From Pseudophaeobacter arcticus DSM 23566 (GTDB lineage: Bacteria; Pseudomonadota; Alphaproteobacteria; Rhodobacterales; Rhodobacteraceae), in assembly GCF_000473205.1 (NCBI RefSeq), contig NZ_AXBF01000006.1, positions 139,325 through 203,324 of the forward strand: a DNA stretch of 64,000 nucleotides, written 5' to 3'. The translations under genes were made by a program, and so were the position numbers. Under the pieces are notes generated by a model. The model had not been told where the DNA came from. It did not search any database and worked only from the letters and a program-made list of their open reading frames with translations. Positions 62,456-64,000 of this stretch are shown here, one piece after another. Within the stretch, counting starts at the first letter, position 1, and the number at the start of each line of letters is the position of its first letter.

Positions 62456-62845
62456 TCAGTAGAGAAGCGGGGCCCACCAGTCGATGGTGAGTGCTGCGAC
62501 AACGAGGATCAGGGAGGCCCAGAGCGCGGTCTTGGTGATCCGCGCCGAGGACGGGCGCGCGCAGTAGGAACCGGGCTCGCAGACGGTTGGTTTGCGGAAA
62601 TAGACCTGCCAGAAACCCGCCCCGATGAAGCCGAGCGCGATCACAGCGAAGATCGGCTTGTAAGGCTCCAGCGCCGTCAGGTGGCCGATCCAGGCCCCCG
62701 AGATGCCGAGGGTCAGCAACACCAGCGGCCCGATGCAGCAGGCCGAGGCGAGAAAGGCGCCGAGCACCCCGCCCGCCGCGAGCCAGCCCTTTCGGGCCGG
62801 TTGATCCGCGCCCGTGCTGTCCGTTCTGTCGTCTGTCAGCGCCAT
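62456..62845 (-). CDS. merT: Mercury transporter MerT
   Basis: A 129-residue protein with three membrane helices. The first holds the vicinal cysteine pair (FLASACCIGPLVLLTLGISG); a second Cys pair is in the loop VCEPGSYCARP. It is the inner-membrane Hg(II) importer. Start ATG 62845 is taken because it follows the mer operator directly. First gene of merTPFA. Confidence 0.9.
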   Translation of the reverse strand: MALTDDRTDSTGADQPARKGWLAAGGVLGAFLASACCIGPLVLLTLGISGAWIGHLTALEPYKPIFAVIALGFIGAGFWQVYFRKPTVCEPGSYCARPSSARITKTALWASLILVVAALTIDWWAPLLY

Positions 62846-62876
62846 GTCGCGCACCTCTCGCCTGTGATTGAGGAGA

Positions 62877-62907
62877 GGTGTAGGGTCTGTAGCAACTACA
62901 GGCTCAA
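62877..62907 (-). promoter_or_regulatory. mer operator/promoter
   Basis: On the minus strand there is a -35 TTGAGC (62902-62907) and a -10 TACACC (62877-62882) with a 19-bp spacer. The spacer holds a perfect dyad CTGTAG-TTG-CTACAG (62887-62901). This is the standard MerR arrangement, between divergent merR and merT. Confidence 0.8.
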
Positions 62908-62921
62908 GAGGAAACTTGCCC

Positions 62922-63338
62922 ATGACCGATCACGAGCGCGAGAGCGGCTTCACACGCGGCGACCTGGCCCGGGCGACCGGCTGCAACATCGAGACGATCC
63001 GCTATTACGAGAAGACCGGCCTGCTGCCCGATCCGCCCCGGACCGACGCCGGCTACCGGATCTATTCCGCCGCACACGCCACGCGCCTGCGCTTCATCCT
63101 GCGCGCCCGCGAACTCGGGTTTTCTATGGAGGACATTCGCGGGCTGATGGGGCTCGAAGACGGTGCCGCGCCGACCTGCGCCGAGGTCAAGGAGCGGACG
63201 GAGCGCCACCTTGCGGACGTGCGGGGGAAGATCGCAGACCTCAGGCGGATAGAGAAAGTGCTCTCAGTGACGGCGGCTCAATGCTCTGGAGAGGATGTCC
63301 CGGAATGCCCGGTTCTGGAAACGCTCGAAGGCTCGTGA
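62922..63338 (+). CDS. merR: Mercury-responsive regulator MerR
   Basis: A 138-residue MerR regulator with the winged-helix start TRGDLARATGCNIETIRYYE and Hg-binding cysteines in TCAEVKER and in QCSGEDVPECPVLETL, the three-Cys pattern of Hg(II) sensors. It is divergent from merTPFA and should bend the operator at 62877-62907. ATG 62922 is used. Confidence 0.92.
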   Translation: MTDHERESGFTRGDLARATGCNIETIRYYEKTGLLPDPPRTDAGYRIYSAAHATRLRFILRARELGFSMEDIRGLMGLEDGAAPTCAEVKERTERHLADVRGKIADLRRIEKVLSVTAAQCSGEDVPECPVLETLEGS

Positions 63339-63445
63339 CTGCGCCGGGATCTGCCACGTGGGACTCAGCCACCGTCGACACACGCCCGCGCCTGGTCGCG
63401 CACGGCCCGTTTGACCCTTGCGTTACAACCGGACGCCTGCGCCCG

Positions 63446-64000
63446 TCATGTCGGCGGATCACCGAGGAGTTCTTCGACGCGCGTCTGGAGCATGGGCAGC
63501 ACGTCTTCTTCGAACCAGGCATTGCGCCGGAACCAACTTGCGTTGCGCGGGCTTGGGTGGGGCAGCAAGATCACCTCGGGCCAGCGCGTACGCCAGTCCC
63601 GCATCGCATTCCCAAGCGACAGGTTCATGGTTTCAGGCAGGTGCCATGCTTGCGCATGGCGTCCGATCACCACGGTGAGGCGCACATTGGAAAGAGCGTC
63701 GAGCAATGGCTGCCGCCAGCGGGGCGCGCATTCGGGGCGCGGAGGCAGGTCACCCGATGGTCCGGTTCCGGGAAAGCAAAACCCCATAGGCAGGATGGCA
63801 ACCTTCGCAGGATCCCAAAAGGTGGCCGCGTCGAGGCCGAGCCAATGTCTTAGCCGCACCCCTGAAGCGTCGTCGAATGGGCGCCCAGCAAGATGCGTCC
63901 GCCGCCCCGGTGCCTGGCCCGCGATCAGAATGCGCGCGCCTGCACCGATCTGAACGATCGGACGCGGCCCGAGGGGCAGTGCCGCGCATGCCGTGCAGGC
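63446..64000 (-). CDS. Uracil-DNA glycosylase family protein (partial)
   Basis: The frame runs off the window's right edge, so the N-terminus is missing. The visible 184 residues show the family motifs ILIAGQAPGRRTHLAGRPFD, then VAILPMGFCFPGTGPSG, and near the end the HPSPRNASWFRRNAWFEED motif. Uracil-DNA glycosylase family proteins remove uracil or related lesions. It is convergent with merR across a 107-bp gap and probably marks a return to ordinary DNA. Confidence 0.85.
   Translation of the reverse strand, partial: ACTACAALPLGPRPIVQIGAGARILIAGQAPGRRTHLAGRPFDDASGVRLRHWLGLDAATFWDPAKVAILPMGFCFPGTGPSGDLPPRPECAPRWRQPLLDALSNVRLTVVIGRHAQAWHLPETMNLSLGNAMRDWRTRWPEVILLPHPSPRNASWFRRNAWFEEDVLPMLQTRVEELLGDPPT

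Noticed and set aside
1..64000. CRISPR arrays, tRNA or rRNA genes, plasmid replication or partition genes
   Set aside because: No regularly spaced repeats, no cloverleaf-like blocks and no RepA/RepC/ParAB-type proteins were recognised on either strand.

Overview
The window looks like accessory DNA, probably a plasmid or integrated element, from an alphaproteobacterium of the Rhodobacteraceae (Roseobacter/Paracoccus-like). The reasons are the generally high GC, the gene types (solitary bioY, a VirB transfer locus, PCuAC/SCO/TlpA copper genes) and dense gene packing with many 4-bp ATGA stop/start overlaps. No replication, partition, rRNA, tRNA or CRISPR sequence was recognised, so the replicon type is an inference.

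Region 1 (1-6.9 kb) is a plus-strand catabolic operon: a TetR regulator, a biotin-dependent acyl-CoA carboxylase (beta and alpha subunits), an enoyl-CoA hydratase, an acyl-CoA dehydrogenase, and then a BioY biotin transporter that could supply the carboxylase cofactor. The layout is that of leucine/isovalerate or acyclic-terpenoid degradation clusters; the substrate is not proven.

Region 2 (7.1-17.5 kb) is an insertion-sequence graveyard: an intact IS256-type element, a broken IS110 gene, a decayed metallo-hydrolase gene, an ISNCY-type element with a small passenger ORF, and a three-layer nest in which IS66 sits inside IS30 (exact 8-bp target duplication visible) and an IS5-type element sits inside the IS66 tnpC.

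Region 3 (17.5-35.2 kb) is an alkane-oxidation island of the Pseudomonas GPo1 (OCT plasmid) type. On the minus strand lie alkB, alkG, alkH, alkJ, alkK, alkL, then a thiolase, scarred remains of hbd and etfBA, a FadE-like acyl-CoA dehydrogenase and a FadN-like hydratase/dehydrogenase. Divergent alkS-alkT lie on the plus strand. Together they would take an n-alkane through alcohol, aldehyde, acid and acyl-CoA into beta-oxidation. Parts of the island (alkL, thiolase, alkT) look less GC-rich than the flanks.

Region 4 (35.4-48.0 kb) starts with a small XRE regulator and small unknown genes, then a complete-looking virB-type type IV secretion locus (virB1, B2, B3, B4, B7-like lipoprotein, a second lytic transglycosylase, B5, an unknown, B6, B8, B9, B10, B11). 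No coupling protein or relaxase lies inside the window.

Region 5 (48.3-63.3 kb) is a metal-handling island: a MerR-family regulator with YnfA, a Zn/Cd/Pb-type P-type ATPase, a 16-gene minus-strand array of periplasmic copper and thiol-redox genes (CcdA, two SCO-like, PCuAC, two TlpA-like, cytochrome c, DUF411, BNR protein, multicopper oxidase, small Cys/Met-rich proteins) chained by overlapping start/stop codons, and a mer operon (merR divergent from merTPFA). The window ends in a partial uracil-DNA-glycosylase-family gene.
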